Positions 25,150-32,186 of a stretch of 64,000 nucleotides of DNA are shown piece by piece. Both the position numbers and the translations under genes were made by a program. Positions within the stretch are counted from its first letter, which is position 1; each line of letters begins with the position of its first letter. The notes under the pieces are model-generated. The model saw only the letters and a program-made list of their open reading frames with translations, made no database searches and was not told the origin of the DNA. Origin of the DNA: Lachnospiraceae bacterium AC2029 (GTDB lineage Bacteria > Bacillota > Clostridia > Lachnospirales > Lachnospiraceae); NCBI GenBank assembly GCA_000703065.1, contig JNLK01000001.1, positions 3,795,733 to 3,859,732 on the forward strand, read 5' to 3'.

Positions 25150-26978
25150 CTACCCCCTTCCATCGAACCACAGCCGAAGTGGTCGCAGCGGAGGCAACGA
25201 CCTGATTCGCGCACTGCTTCTTCCTTTGTCATGGGGATCTCCACATGTTCGAAATCCTTACGGCGCTCGAAGGGATCCCGTTCCTCGATCTCGGCACGAC
25301 CGGTGGGAACACATTTATTCGGCTTGGCAGCCGGGGCTTCAGCCTCACAGAAGATCTTGTGATGATAGCCCAGATATTCATCGATGTTATGAGCGGCAAC
25401 CTGTCCAGCAGCAATGGCATTGATGGCCGTCGAAGGTCCTGTGACACAGTCTCCTCCGGAGAATACTCCGTCGGCCCCATTGATCATGCACGCCTCATCT
25501 GCCAGGATCCTTCCCCGTTCCACAGGGATACCGGCCTTTTCAAAATCAGCCACATCACAGCGCTGACCAACGCCCAGGATCAGATAATCACATTTGAAAC
25601 GATAGGGATATGCGCTGGAATGCTCGGTGGTCACCAGACCGAACTTATCGTACTCTCCGACGATCTCCGGCTGAAGCCATACGGCGTCAACCATATCGGG
25701 ATTGTCCTTCTCGGTTTCCAGATGCAGGAATGAAAGCAGTGTACGGAAGCGTACGCCCTCCTGCATGGCGCTCTCAATCTCGCTCTCCAGAGCCGTATAG
25801 TCGTCTCTCTTTCGTGTAAAGACATGTACGGTCGACGCGTTCAGACGGATTGCGGTACGTGCGGCATCCATCGCCACATTTCCGCCTCCGATCAGTACGA
25901 CCTTCTTTCCGGTCAGATTGATCTCGTCTCCGCGGGCAACCGCCTGAAGGAAATCCGCCGCAGGGATCACGTTTTTGCAGTTGACATTCTCCACGGGCAT
26001 ACGGTTTCCAAGCTGAGCTCCCAGTCCAAGATAGACCGCATCGTACTTCTCACGAAGCTCCTCAACCGTAATATCCTTACCGATCTTTGTATTGGTATGA
26101 ACCTCAATATCTCCGGCAGCAAGGATGGCACGGATATCCTCATCCAGACGCGCCTTCGGAAGCCGGTACTCAGGAATGCCGTAACGAAGCATGCCTCCCA
26201 GCTTCTCATGCTCATCGAAAATAACCACCTTATGACCCATCAATGCAAGGAAATAAGCCGCCGTCATTCCGGAGGGGCCTCCGCCCACCACTGCGATCTC
26301 CTTGCCGGTCTTCACATTCGGAGCCGGGGTCTTCACCTGATCCGCTGCGATCTGATCCACTGCATACTTCTTCAGTCCGCGGATATTGATGGGATGATCG
26401 ATGATCGATCTCCGGCACTTCTTCTCACAGGGATGCTCACATACCATGGCACAGGCCGTGGGAAACGGGTTCCGGTCACGGATGATATTGATGGCACCTG
26501 CATAATCCCCGTTCTTGATCATGGCAACATATCCCGGAACATCAACATGGGCCGGGCAAAGTGTCATACAAGGAATCGTCTGCAGAGAATCCGTAGCACA
26601 TTTCTTATTCTTAATATGGCTTTCATACTCATCCGCAAATTCGGTGAGACTGTCCAATACCGTATTCGCCGCAACAACACCCACGGCGCAGTCAGCCGTC
26701 TCTGCGATCATTTTGCAGAGATTCTCAAGCTTCGTCAGCGTCTCCTCCGTCGCATCCCCATTCAGGATGGCACGAAGCATACGCTCGGCCTCTACCAGAC
26801 CGTCCCGACAGGGAACACATTTTCCGCAGGACTGGTTCATGGACATCTGAAGAATGGAACGATACATGACCAGCGGACACATTCCAGGCGGATAGGATGT
26901 CATTCTTGATTTAAACTTATTCAGGGCGATATCCATACGATCGTTGATATTACCCCTGACTGCCAGTTTTCTTGTCAT
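25137..26978 (-). CDS. NuoF-tail / GltD-like iron-sulfur flavoprotein, formate dehydrogenase partner
   Basis: The 613 residues combine a NuoF C-terminal 4Fe-4S module (C51, C54, C57, C97) without the NuoF FMN/NADH domain, a GltD-type double-cluster segment (Cys from 137 to 188), and a pyridine-nucleotide/FAD oxidoreductase. The Rossmann motifs are VGGGPSG (231-237) and LIGGGNVAMDAAR (362-374). A last Cys group (595, 598, 603, 611) may bind one more cluster. It probably passes electrons between the dehydrogenase and NAD(P)H. It is the first gene after the 27050 promoter, and its stop overlaps the dehydrogenase start. Confidence 0.87.
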   Translation of the reverse strand: MTRKLAVRGNINDRMDIALNKFKSRMTSYPPGMCPLVMYRSILQMSMNQSCGKCVPCRDGLVEAERMLRAILNGDATEETLTKLENLCKMIAETADCAVGVVAANTVLDSLTEFADEYESHIKNKKCATDSLQTIPCMTLCPAHVDVPGYVAMIKNGDYAGAINIIRDRNPFPTACAMVCEHPCEKKCRRSIIDHPINIRGLKKYAVDQIAADQVKTPAPNVKTGKEIAVVGGGPSGMTAAYFLALMGHKVVIFDEHEKLGGMLRYGIPEYRLPKARLDEDIRAILAAGDIEVHTNTKIGKDITVEELREKYDAVYLGLGAQLGNRMPVENVNCKNVIPAADFLQAVARGDEINLTGKKVVLIGGGNVAMDAARTAIRLNASTVHVFTRKRDDYTALESEIESAMQEGVRFRTLLSFLHLETEKDNPDMVDAVWLQPEIVGEYDKFGLVTTEHSSAYPYRFKCDYLILGVGQRCDVADFEKAGIPVERGRILADEACMINGADGVFSGGDCVTGPSTAINAIAAGQVAAHNIDEYLGYHHKIFCEAEAPAAKPNKCVPTGRAEIEERDPFERRKDFEHVEIPMTKEEAVRESGRCLRCDHFGCGSMEGGRCAW

Positions 26979-27049
26979 TCGGTACCTCCTATTTTCAGTG
27001 AAGTTTCCCCGGGATCACGATTCATTACCGGGAGCATTATGACCTTTCT

Positions 27050-27078
27050 ATTTTACCATATTTTACACACTATGTGAA
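27050..27078 (-). promoter_or_regulatory. Promoter of the formate dehydrogenase-molybdenum supraoperon
   Basis: Read on the minus strand, TTCACA (27073-27078), a 17-bp spacer and TAAAAT (27050-27055). The predicted start is about 65 nt before the ATG at 26978, which has an AGGAGGT site. The leader contains CCCGGTAATG and CCCGGGG stretches but no recognisable riboswitch. The IS target duplication begins 8 bp upstream of the -35 box. Confidence 0.8.
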
Positions 27079-27085
27079 GTATACA

Positions 27086-27094
27086 ATCCCTTGT
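27086..27094. repeat. 9-bp target-site duplication, left copy
   Basis: ATCCCTTGT is repeated exactly at 28860-28868. The two copies bracket the ISLre2-family element, whose family is known to duplicate about 9 bp. Confidence 0.8.
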
Positions 27095-27141
27095 GACTCT
27101 GTCAAGCAATCGTTGGCACGATTTCTATCACACAAATTATC

Positions 27142-27309
27142 CTCGGCACTATGGCTGGTCACAGATGCCTTTCTCGGCCCGGCTCGCGCCTTATTTGCGG
27201 GTACCCCTAGCGGTACTAAGCGACTCACGTCGCTTCGCTCGTGACTCGCCAAGTACCGAGACCCGCTATGACCTCGAAAGGCATCGTGCCCATTTTTCAT
27301 AGTGCCTCG
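27142..27309. other. Nested stem-loop region at the 3' end of the insertion sequence
   Basis: Five helices nest inside one another: 27145-27153 with 27298-27306, 27164-27173 with 27276-27285, 27197-27202 with 27261-27266, 27211-27216 with 27253-27258, and 27220-27229 with 27240-27249 (one mismatch). The stretch ends just downstream of the transposase stop (27318) in its transcription direction. No open frame explains it. It could be a structured 3' RNA or a terminator complex. Confidence 0.6.
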
Positions 27310-27317
27310 TCGAATGG

Positions 27318-28739
27318 TCAATCTATAGATACGCCGGTTATAACCTTCCACGCTTGTCTTGCTGGCTTAATCTGTGAGTTTATATTCGGAACACTTCCTT
27401 GTACAGGGTATGTATATCCTTTTCCGACCTTCTTATTCGCCTCGTATGCCGAGAGTATATGTGCCTTGATTTGTTCAACTATCCGTCTTTCAAATGTCGG
27501 CTTTTTCAGTTTGTTTACGACTTCATTTAATCTTCCAGATCCTTTCTTTGCAAGGATCTTCGCCAGATTGTTTCCGCCACGAATACTCCAGCTTGCATGA
27601 TTATGCTTCATCCGTCTTGCTATCACGCTACCAATGTGATTTTCCATCGTTCCAAGATTTCGATATTCTAAGTTCTCTGGACTGTCTGGTATCAGAAGAT
27701 CTCGTTGATTATATGGGATTAATCCGTGTCGATTGTTGGAAAAATAAGCAATCAACCGTTCAGCCTTTTCAATCTCATCACCATCGATCAGGCTGTTCCT
27801 GTATATCTCGAGATATTTAAACAATTCATCCAGTTCTTTCTGCTCCAGCAACGAATGGATTCGTTTTGCATGTTCCGGGTATGGCACATTTTCTTTGATG
27901 GCCTTGTTTCTATGAAACGGATCCAGCTGAAATACCGTATCAGAATCACAGATATTCTTTACCCATTCAGCTCCGTCTGCATTCATGATCCGAAGCTCAA
28001 CCTCATCCATGTTATATATCTCTGCGATAGCCGCTTCTCTGTAGGCCTGAAATTCAGACGATGTTGAGAAACCTGCCACAACAACCTTTCCATCCAGGCT
28101 GTATCGGTTTTTCCCGGTCTTTTTCCATCCGTCATAGGCTATGCCAACCTTGATCTCACCCTTTGTGTTTCTTTCGCGCTGGAGCCTGACATAGACACCA
28201 TCCGTTTCCTCAAAGAGCACGGGGGTTTCTTTTTCTCCGGATACATTTCCTGCTTTGTGCTCCTTCACAAGCTGCCGTTCATCTTCGCAAACGGCCTCGC
28301 CTAACGACTGGATCACGTTCCATACACCCATAGCACTTATGGATTGTCCAGTCATCTCAGTGATCCTGCTTGCAGTTTCACGATAGGACGTCTCCGTGAT
28401 CGAAGAAACCATCTGCTCAGCCATGTTCATTGAGATCAGGCCGACTCCGGATATCTCGAGCTGCTCATCCAGCAGATGGACAAACTCTTTCAGTCCGTCC
28501 TCTCTGGTAACCTCATAAACCCGACGTCCGTACTCAACCTCACCATACACGGTCTTTACGGTTGTTTTTCGCTTCCCCTTATTCCGGTATGCCCCCTTAT
28601 CTCTGGTTTCCATGAGATAGTCATCGTATCGTTCCAGAAACTCCTTGGTATAATCCCTTGCCCATTCACATACCATCCGGAAAGTATTTTGTTCAAAAGC
28701 CTTGAAAGTCAGCTCGGTTTCATTTAACATAGTATTCAT
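27318..28739 (-). CDS. ISLre2-family transposase
   Basis: This 473-residue transposase belongs to the UPF0236/ISLre2 group. Recognisable segments include GAYRNKGKRKTTVKTVYGEVEY, SYRETASRITEMTGQSIS, LFEETDGVYVRLQRE, NADGAEWVKN and the C-terminal NHIGSVIARRMKHNHASWSIRGGNNLA. The ATG at 28739 has AAGGAG 7 nt upstream; the longer frame starts at an unlikely TTG. No frameshift or stop is seen, so it is likely functional. Confidence 0.93.
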   Translation of the reverse strand: MNTMLNETELTFKAFEQNTFRMVCEWARDYTKEFLERYDDYLMETRDKGAYRNKGKRKTTVKTVYGEVEYGRRVYEVTREDGLKEFVHLLDEQLEISGVGLISMNMAEQMVSSITETSYRETASRITEMTGQSISAMGVWNVIQSLGEAVCEDERQLVKEHKAGNVSGEKETPVLFEETDGVYVRLQRERNTKGEIKVGIAYDGWKKTGKNRYSLDGKVVVAGFSTSSEFQAYREAAIAEIYNMDEVELRIMNADGAEWVKNICDSDTVFQLDPFHRNKAIKENVPYPEHAKRIHSLLEQKELDELFKYLEIYRNSLIDGDEIEKAERLIAYFSNNRHGLIPYNQRDLLIPDSPENLEYRNLGTMENHIGSVIARRMKHNHASWSIRGGNNLAKILAKKGSGRLNEVVNKLKKPTFERRIVEQIKAHILSAYEANKKVGKGYTYPVQGSVPNINSQIKPARQAWKVITGVSID

Positions 28740-28800
28740 CACATAGCTCCTTATCGATTTTGTCTGCAAACTAAATAATAAGGTTAATTTATGTGATTGT

Positions 28801-28827
28801 GAAGAGGCTTCGGCCTCTTCTTTTTTT
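28801..28827 (+). terminator. Rho-independent terminator inside the IS right end
   Basis: GAAGAGGC-TTCG-GCCTCTTC is an 8-bp stem with a stable UUCG loop, followed by seven T on the plus strand. It lies upstream of the transposase gene and would stop plus-strand transcripts leaving the element toward the aldo/keto reductase. Confidence 0.9.
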
Positions 28828-28859
28828 ATTATTCATGCCAATGATAATTATACTCTATG

Positions 28860-28868
28860 ATCCCTTGT
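28860..28868. repeat. 9-bp target-site duplication, right copy
   Basis: This is the exact match of 27086-27094. Its last base is also the final base of the aldo/keto reductase stop codon, so the element landed immediately after that gene. Confidence 0.8.
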
Positions 28869-29911
28869 CATCGGTCGAAAACCTGTCTTCTTCCGGCCAT
28901 GACCTCTCTGTAATCCTCCAGATTTTTAGCCAGCAGTTCGGGGATATTCAGACCGTACGGACACTTCGGAATGCATTTCCCGCAGCGGATGCATTCAGCC
29001 GAACGCTCCATCTCCTTCTGCCAGTATTCATTATCCCAGTTAAGACCGGGAGCGCGGCGCATCAGAAGGCTCATACGGTTGCACTGACTGATCACGATTC
29101 CCACCGTACACGGCATGCAATAACCGCAGCCCCGGCAGAATTCACCGGACAGTTCCTGCTTCTCCTTCTCAATAAAGGCTGCGATCTCCTCGTCCATCTC
29201 CGGTGTTTCCTCCATGAATGACAGCCAATCCCGGAGTTCCTCCTCCCGCTGAATGCCCCAGATGGGAACCGCTCCGTCAAACTGACTGATAAAGGCCATG
29301 GCAGCCCTCGCATTTGTGATGAGTCCGCCTGCCAGACCCTTCATGCAGATCAGCCCCACATTTCGCTCCTCACACATCCGGATCAGTTCCAGTTCCTGCT
29401 CATCCGCAAGATAACTGATGGGATACTGCACCGTCTCATAGAGCCCGGATCCCACCAGTTCCTTCGCGATCCCGATCTTATGGGCCGTTCCGCCGATATG
29501 ACGGATCTTTCCCTGCGCCTTCGCCTCCATCATACATTCATACATCCCGGAACCGTCTCCCGGCTTCCAGCAGGTATCCATAAGGTGGAACTGGAAAATG
29601 TCCACATGATCCGTCTTCAGATTCTTCAGGGATGTATCCAGAGTATCCCAAAACTCCTCCGGTGTTTTTGCGGGTGTCTTTGTGGCGATATAGATATCCT
29701 CCCGCTTCACATATCCTGTACCGAAGGCCTCTCCCAGCTTTTCCTCGCTGTCACTGTAGGCTCTCGCCGTATCAAAGAACCGCATTCCCCCATCGTATGC
29801 CATACGAAGAAGCTTCACGGCCTTCTCCATGGTGACACGCTGGATCGGAAGTGCTCCGAAACCGTTCTGCGGAACGGTGATCCCCGTTGTTCCGAGCGTT
29901 ACATTTTTCAT
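28868..29911 (-). CDS. Aldo/keto reductase with C-terminal iron-sulfur domain
   Basis: The 347 residues comprise an aldo/keto reductase TIM barrel (about 1-270) with FDTARAYSDSEEKLGEAF, the catalytic region IATKTPAKTP and DIFQFHLMD, followed by a ferredoxin-like module. The first Cys set is CRGCGYCMPC and the second CIRCGKCIPKCPYGL, the latter typical of a 4Fe-4S site. Proteins of this type are common in anaerobes; substrate unknown. Before the insertion sequence arrived, its stop would have lain about 115 bp from the formate dehydrogenase operon start on the same strand. Confidence 0.9.
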   Translation of the reverse strand: MKNVTLGTTGITVPQNGFGALPIQRVTMEKAVKLLRMAYDGGMRFFDTARAYSDSEEKLGEAFGTGYVKREDIYIATKTPAKTPEEFWDTLDTSLKNLKTDHVDIFQFHLMDTCWKPGDGSGMYECMMEAKAQGKIRHIGGTAHKIGIAKELVGSGLYETVQYPISYLADEQELELIRMCEERNVGLICMKGLAGGLITNARAAMAFISQFDGAVPIWGIQREEELRDWLSFMEETPEMDEEIAAFIEKEKQELSGEFCRGCGYCMPCTVGIVISQCNRMSLLMRRAPGLNWDNEYWQKEMERSAECIRCGKCIPKCPYGLNIPELLAKNLEDYREVMAGRRQVFDR

Positions 29912-29961
29912 AAACCGCCTCCTATCTCACTCACCCCGGTGTCAGTTTATATACGAAATCA

Positions 29962-30000
29962 GGAAAAGCAGCAGGCCGGGTTCCAAACTGCAACCCGGCC
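29962..30000 (-). terminator. Terminator after the WYL regulator
   Basis: GGCCGGGTT pairs with AACCCGGCC around a 9-nt loop. On the minus strand it is followed by TGCTGCTTTTCC, a weak U-tract. It lies 16 bp past the regulator stop and 50 bp before the aldo/keto reductase start. Confidence 0.7.
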
Positions 30001-30015
30001 CTGAGCTGTAACCCT

Positions 30016-31005
30016 TTATTCACTTTCCCTCATGTAATCCTCCAACAGCTTCTTCATCTCCTCTTTAACGGATGCCGGCTTCGTGATCACCGCATCTCCG
30101 CCCAGCGCCAGGACCCAGCCGAAGAACTGCCTGCTGACGGCCACATCCACATTTACGGTAAAATGCTCCTCGTCATAAGGCCGCATGCTGACATCCTTCC
30201 CGAACTGGTCCACGATGACATTCGAAAGATAATTCTTACAACGCAGCGTGACCTGCTGTTCCTTTCCGTCAAACATCCGGAAACGCTTCTTGGTATAGAC
30301 CGCCTTGTCCTGAGCACGGAAATTCTGCGTCCCCTTCCGTCTCACGTTCGTCAGCGTGATATCCGTCATCTTATCCACCCGGTAATGCTTGATGAACCCG
30401 GCGTCCTCATCGAAGCCCACCATATAATAATTCTCATCATCCCAGCAGAGAGCCCAGGGACTGATCTGATACTCCGCCCCGTCATGACGGAATTCCTTCT
30501 CCCCCTTCAGGTTCCAGCTGAAATACCGGAAGCGGATCTGCTTTCCTTCGATCAATGCGGTATGGATCGCATCAATGGCATAATAAATGGATTCGTCCAT
30601 GTTCTTGATCCGGCCCGCCACATAGACCTCGCGGTCCAAAAGCTTCGCGTCATGGACACTCACCAGGGATTCCAGCTTCCGGATCAGCTCTCTGGTCTTC
30701 CGGACCGTAATGAATTTGGAGGACTGGATCGCATCTACCAGGAACTTCAGCTCGGCGATCTCAAATTCACGGTTCCCGCAATGATAGTAGGTCATCGCAC
30801 CCACACGTTCCTTCACGATATCCATTCCGAAATCATTCAGGGCCTCGATATCATCATAGATACTCTTCCGGTTTGCCGAGATATCGTACTTGTCAAGCTC
30901 CTCTATGATCTGCGGCATGGTAAGATAATGATCGTCGTCGGTCTGTTCCTTCAGGATCTTGGACAGATACAGAAGCTTCAGTTTTTGATTTGCTCCTCTG
31001 GACAT
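30016..31005 (-). CDS. WYL-domain transcriptional regulator
   Basis: This 329-residue protein has an N-terminal winged-helix segment (about 1-65; ISANRKSIYDDIEALNDFG) and a C-terminal WYL ligand-sensing domain (about 140-325) with the ISPWALCWDDENYYMVG motif and a following WCX-type segment. WYL regulators commonly bind nucleic-acid or nucleotide ligands and control defence, repair or metabolic genes. The target is unknown. It starts 9 bp after the cell-wall-binding gene's... stop lies on the same strand upstream, so the two are likely cotranscribed. No defence genes are adjacent. Confidence 0.9.
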   Translation of the reverse strand: MSRGANQKLKLLYLSKILKEQTDDDHYLTMPQIIEELDKYDISANRKSIYDDIEALNDFGMDIVKERVGAMTYYHCGNREFEIAELKFLVDAIQSSKFITVRKTRELIRKLESLVSVHDAKLLDREVYVAGRIKNMDESIYYAIDAIHTALIEGKQIRFRYFSWNLKGEKEFRHDGAEYQISPWALCWDDENYYMVGFDEDAGFIKHYRVDKMTDITLTNVRRKGTQNFRAQDKAVYTKKRFRMFDGKEQQVTLRCKNYLSNVIVDQFGKDVSMRPYDEEHFTVNVDVAVSRQFFGWVLALGGDAVITKPASVKEEMKKLLEDYMRESE

Positions 31006-31014
31006 ATGCCCCCC

Positions 31015-32097
31015 TTAATAGTCGACACCCTGTCCCGTACTCGGGTCATAGAAGTAAGTGACATACCCTGCTTTATTAAACTCACACTGGATCCCATCGA
31101 TCTCTGCATAAGAATCCTTCACATAATAACTGCCTTTTCCGTACCACCAGCCGGTGGAATCCTTATGCCATTTATATCCGCCGTCTCCGCAGGTTCCGTT
31201 TTCCCTGATATAATAACCCTCTCTGAAATACAGAGAGTCCTCGAAGGAATACGCCATCTCAGCACCCCAGATCGGATCAAAATAGTACCATTTACCTCCC
31301 AGCTTCTTCCAGCCGGTCACACATTTTCCACCGGAGGTCGCATAGAACCAGGTATCATTACCCGCATCGATCCAACCGGTACCGTTGATCCATACTCCAT
31401 CCTCGTTGAAGGCATAAAATGCCCCGCTCTTTCCGATCGGACTGGTGTCGGCGCCGCCGCAGGAAACCATCGCACCGCTGTAATAGTCAAAGAAGTAATA
31501 CTTCGAACCCACCTTCATCCAGCCGGTCTTACAGGAACCGTCCGCATTGACATAGATCCAGTCATATTCGTCTTTTTCGTCATTGACGTCCCTCCAGCCC
31601 TTGGGATACAGGTCTCCGTTCTTGTCAAAGTAGTAGATCTTTCCATCGATCCGATAGAAGACTTCCCTCATATAGTAATTTCCGTCATCATCCGGCTCCG
31701 GCATTTTGTATCTCCACTTTGAACCGACCTTGACCCACTTGCATTTTGCAGTGTATTCCGATTCCTTCGGCTCATTTCCGTATCCCGGATATCCCACGAA
31801 GATACCGTCATGGAACTCGTCAAAGACATATCCGCCTGCTTCAAAATAAAACCAGTAGTCATCCACCACATGCCATCCCTTGGAAACCGTCTTGCCGGTG
31901 TTCTTATTCACCAGCCTGGCATAACTTCCACCGTAACGTTCACCGTCCTTCGTGGACCATTTCCATTGACCGCCCTGGACTTCCGTATGATACTCGGCCG
32001 CCTCTGCTTTCCCTGCAGCTGCGGGCAGGAACAGGACTGCCACTGCAGCAAGTGCCAGCATCAGTATGATTTTCCGCAAACATACCTTACTCTTCAT
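31015..32097 (-). CDS. Secreted cell-wall-binding repeat protein
   Basis: This 360-residue protein has a cleavable signal peptide (KIILMLALAAVAVLFLPAAA, cleavage near KAEAAEY) and then aromatic, Gly/Trp/Tyr-rich choline-binding-like repeats (GWMKVGSKYYFFD, GWKKLGGKWYYFD, STGWWYGKGSYYVKD). No enzymatic domain is visible. Such repeats bind teichoic acids or glucans and keep the protein on the wall. ATG 32097 with AAGGGGG upstream is preferred to a longer frame that would bury the signal peptide. It lies between a diguanylate cyclase and a WYL regulator. Confidence 0.87.
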   Translation of the reverse strand: MKSKVCLRKIILMLALAAVAVLFLPAAAGKAEAAEYHTEVQGGQWKWSTKDGERYGGSYARLVNKNTGKTVSKGWHVVDDYWFYFEAGGYVFDEFHDGIFVGYPGYGNEPKESEYTAKCKWVKVGSKWRYKMPEPDDDGNYYMREVFYRIDGKIYYFDKNGDLYPKGWRDVNDEKDEYDWIYVNADGSCKTGWMKVGSKYYFFDYYSGAMVSCGGADTSPIGKSGAFYAFNEDGVWINGTGWIDAGNDTWFYATSGGKCVTGWKKLGGKWYYFDPIWGAEMAYSFEDSLYFREGYYIRENGTCGDGGYKWHKDSTGWWYGKGSYYVKDSYAEIDGIQCEFNKAGYVTYFYDPSTGQGVDY

Positions 32098-32186
32098 GCA
32101 AACGCCCCCTTCTTGTCTATTGTCCTTATTACGATCCAGCTCATTCATTTTCGGCCTTTCGCAACTGTCTGTTCTCATCACATCCA

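Larger units (their letters stand above)
27095..28859 (-). mobile_element. ISLre2-family insertion sequence, apparently complete
   Basis: The element is 1,765 bp long, within the family's range. It is flanked by identical 9-bp direct repeats and has a single intact transposase. The ends are imperfect inverted repeats: in a 27-nt alignment 15 positions match, with a shared TTGGCA core about 19 nt in. It contains an outward-facing terminator at its right end and a long nested stem-loop region at its left end. Intact flanks and transposase suggest recent insertion. Confidence 0.82.

Noticed and set aside
30016..31005. WYL regulator as marker of a defence island
   Set aside because: Neighbours are a cell-wall-binding protein, a diguanylate cyclase and an aldo/keto reductase. 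No nuclease, toxin or restriction genes are present.
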